Shown piece by piece: positions 62,732 through 64,000 of a stretch of DNA of 64,000 nucleotides. The notes below the pieces were generated by a model. The model saw only the letters and a list, made by a program, of their open reading frames with translations, was not told the DNA's origin and did not search any database. Made by a program: the position numbers and the translations under genes. Numbering within the stretch: the stretch's first letter is position 1; every line of letters begins with the position of its first letter. The DNA comes from JAEUOS01 sp965279115 (GTDB taxonomy: Bacteria > Pseudomonadota > Gammaproteobacteria > Burkholderiales > JAEUOS01). The DNA is taken from positions 434,001 through 498,000 of the forward strand of contig OZ257137.1 of NCBI GenBank assembly GCA_965279115.1. The letters run 5' to 3'.

Positions 62732-63786
62732 CCATGTTCATACGCAAATGCTGGTATGTCGCGGCCTGGCCGCATGAACTGACCGACAAGCCGCTCGCGC
62801 GCACCCTGCTGGGTGACCCGGTGGTGCTGTACCGCCAGGCCGACGGCGTGGCCGTGGCGCTGGAAGACCGTTGCTGCCATCGTGACCTGCCGCTTTCGAT
62901 GGGCCAGGTGTGCGGCGACCGCATCGTGTGCATGTACCACGGCCTGGCCTTCGACAAGACCGGCAAGTGCGTGCATATCCCGGTGCAGGACCACATTCCG
63001 GAGAACGCGCGGGTGCGCGGTTATCCGCTCATCGAGCAGGACGGCATCGTGTGGATCTGGATGGGCGACCCGGCGCTGGCCGACCCGGCCGACATCCTGG
63101 ACTACCCGTGGCACAACGATCCCGGGTGGGCGCACCGCACCGGCTACTACCATCTCGCCGGCCGCCACGAGCTCGTCAACGACAACCTGATGGATCTCTC
63201 GCATGTGGGCTGGGTGCACCGGCAGACCATCGGCGGCACGCCCGAGGCGCACTCGCGGGCCGCCATGAAAACCGAGCGCCAGGGCGACAGCGTGATCGTG
63301 CGCCGCTGGATGCCGGACACCGTGCCGCCGCCCACCTATGTGCGCGCGGTCGGCTTCACCGGCAACATCGACCGCTGGATGGAAATCCGCTTCAAGCCCG
63401 GCGTGATCTGGATCTATGTCGGTGCCAACGATGCAGGCAAAGGCATCGACGAGACCACCTATCGCAACACACTGGGCGGCCGCATCTTCGACGGCGTCAC
63501 CCCGGAAACGGCGACAACCACGCACTATTTCTTCAGCGCGGCGCACAACTTCCATGTCGACAAGCCGCCGGTGACCACCGCTTTCTTCAACGAGATCCTC
63601 GCAACCTTCGAGGAAGACCGCGTGGTCATCGAGGCGCAGCAGGCGCGCGCGCTGCCCGGCCGCAAGCAACTCGGCATACAGAGCGATGCCGGCGGCGTGC
63701 AGGTGCGACGCATCATCGCCGAGCGCCTGGCGGCCGAAAGCGCGACGTATGGCGCGGCTGCCGCTCCGCAAGGGGAACCGGCATGA
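62728..63786 (+). CDS. Rieske non-heme iron oxygenase, VanA-like
   Basis: A 352-residue oxygenase alpha subunit. The Rieske 2Fe-2S motif is CCHRDLPLS with the second pair in CMYHGLAF (C-x-H, then C-x2-H). The catalytic mononuclear iron ligands are in NLMDLSHVGWVH, including the Asp bridging the Rieske and iron sites. Length and order resemble vanillate O-demethylase oxygenases (VanA) and related aromatic demethylases. A ferredoxin reductase (VanB-like) is not visible in the window. ATG 62728 overlaps the Bug stop; ATG 62734 is an alternative. It is followed by a FAD monooxygenase with a four-base overlap. Confidence 0.9.
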   Translation: MTMFIRKCWYVAAWPHELTDKPLARTLLGDPVVLYRQADGVAVALEDRCCHRDLPLSMGQVCGDRIVCMYHGLAFDKTGKCVHIPVQDHIPENARVRGYPLIEQDGIVWIWMGDPALADPADILDYPWHNDPGWAHRTGYYHLAGRHELVNDNLMDLSHVGWVHRQTIGGTPEAHSRAAMKTERQGDSVIVRRWMPDTVPPPTYVRAVGFTGNIDRWMEIRFKPGVIWIYVGANDAGKGIDETTYRNTLGGRIFDGVTPETATTTHYFFSAAHNFHVDKPPVTTAFFNEILATFEEDRVVIEAQQARALPGRKQLGIQSDAGGVQVRRIIAERLAAESATYGAAAAPQGEPA

Positions 63787-64000
63787 TGGCGAAAGCCGAA
63801 ACCCATGCCACCCGGGTCCTGATCGTCGGCGCCGGTCCGGCCGGCCTCGCATTGGCGATCGAGCTCGGGCAGCGCGGCGTTCCATGCCTGGTGATCGAAC
63901 GCAACGACCGGGTCGGCTATGCGCCGCGCGCCAAGACCACCAACGTGCGCACCCGCGAGCACCTGCGCCGCTGGGGCATCGCCGACCGCCTGCGCGCGGC
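63783..64000 (+). CDS. FAD-dependent aromatic monooxygenase, 5' part only
   Basis: The first 72 residues of a class A flavoprotein hydroxylase run off the right edge. The FAD motif is VLIVGAGPAGLALAIELGQR, then RAKTTNVRTREHLRRWGIAD, typical of phenolic-ring hydroxylases such as PheA/TfdB relatives. The ATG overlaps the Rieske gene stop (ATGA), so it belongs to the same operon. The substrate cannot be deduced from this fragment. Confidence 0.88.
   Translation, partial: MMAKAETHATRVLIVGAGPAGLALAIELGQRGVPCLVIERNDRVGYAPRAKTTNVRTREHLRRWGIADRLRA

Noticed and set aside
62311..63885. A 524-codon minus-strand open frame opposite the Rieske oxygenase
   Set aside because: It is antisense to clear Rieske and iron-binding motifs on the plus strand.

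Overview
The window is a high-GC, gene-dense stretch of a betaproteobacterial chromosome. The evidence for that placement is the sigma/DUF3619/DUF3106/RDD operon at the left end, three Bug (TctC-type) periplasmic solute receptors, the ffs-dnaX-ybaB block, a lysine/alanine-rich H1-like protein fused to a SWIB domain, and the overall gene style. The aromatic-catabolism genes and a tungsten-type aldehyde oxidoreductase suggest a metabolically versatile Burkholderiales- or Rhodocyclales-like organism. The genus cannot be read from this sequence. No rRNA, tRNA, CRISPR, insertion sequence, prophage or replication origin was seen; the only RNA gene found is the SRP RNA.

Layout. 0.4-5.5 kb (+): ECF-like sigma factor with DUF3619, DUF3106 and RDD proteins, then a Gln-type thiol dioxygenase, hemJ, a DsbA-like isomerase and a THUMP rRNA methyltransferase. 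5.5-8.3 kb (-): pilT-pilU-glutathione peroxidase. 8.3-9.9 kb (+): yggS-proC. 9.9-15.1 kb (-): FAD aromatic hydroxylase, Bug receptor, a DUF3500 protein with a very histidine-rich tail, and a second Bug receptor, facing a LysR gene. 16-27 kb, mostly (-): alcohol dehydrogenase, ubiA, recG, ridA, aceA, ybaB, dnaX, SRP RNA, moaD-like, pdxH, with yqhA on (+). 27-30 kb: H1/SWIB nucleoid protein, DUF2917, LysR, phytanoyl-CoA-dioxygenase-like protein. 30.2-38.1 kb (+): a compact RDD-RDD-SpoIIM-DUF4129-DUF4350-MoxR-DUF58 membrane cluster of unknown function.

38.1-47.2 kb holds the most interesting block: an aorABC-like tungsten aldehyde oxidoreductase operon (-), divergent from a MoxR/CoxD-like ATPase. 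That ATPase is separated from its usual VWA/CoxE partner by 2.1 kb containing an orphan membrane-protein gene and the 3' half of a racemase gene. coxE-like is followed by modA; modC and modB lie about 7 kb further on. Together these could supply metal uptake, enzyme and maturation functions, but that link is inference.

47-56.6 kb: gentisate dioxygenase, a degenerate BLUF protein next to a full bacteriophytochrome kinase, quinone oxidoreductase, exported MsrB, modCB and an alpha/beta hydrolase with an aspartate nucleophile. 56.8-64 kb: a large orphan PAS/GAF sensor kinase, and a LysR-regulated operon of Bug receptor, Rieske oxygenase and FAD monooxygenase that runs off the right edge.
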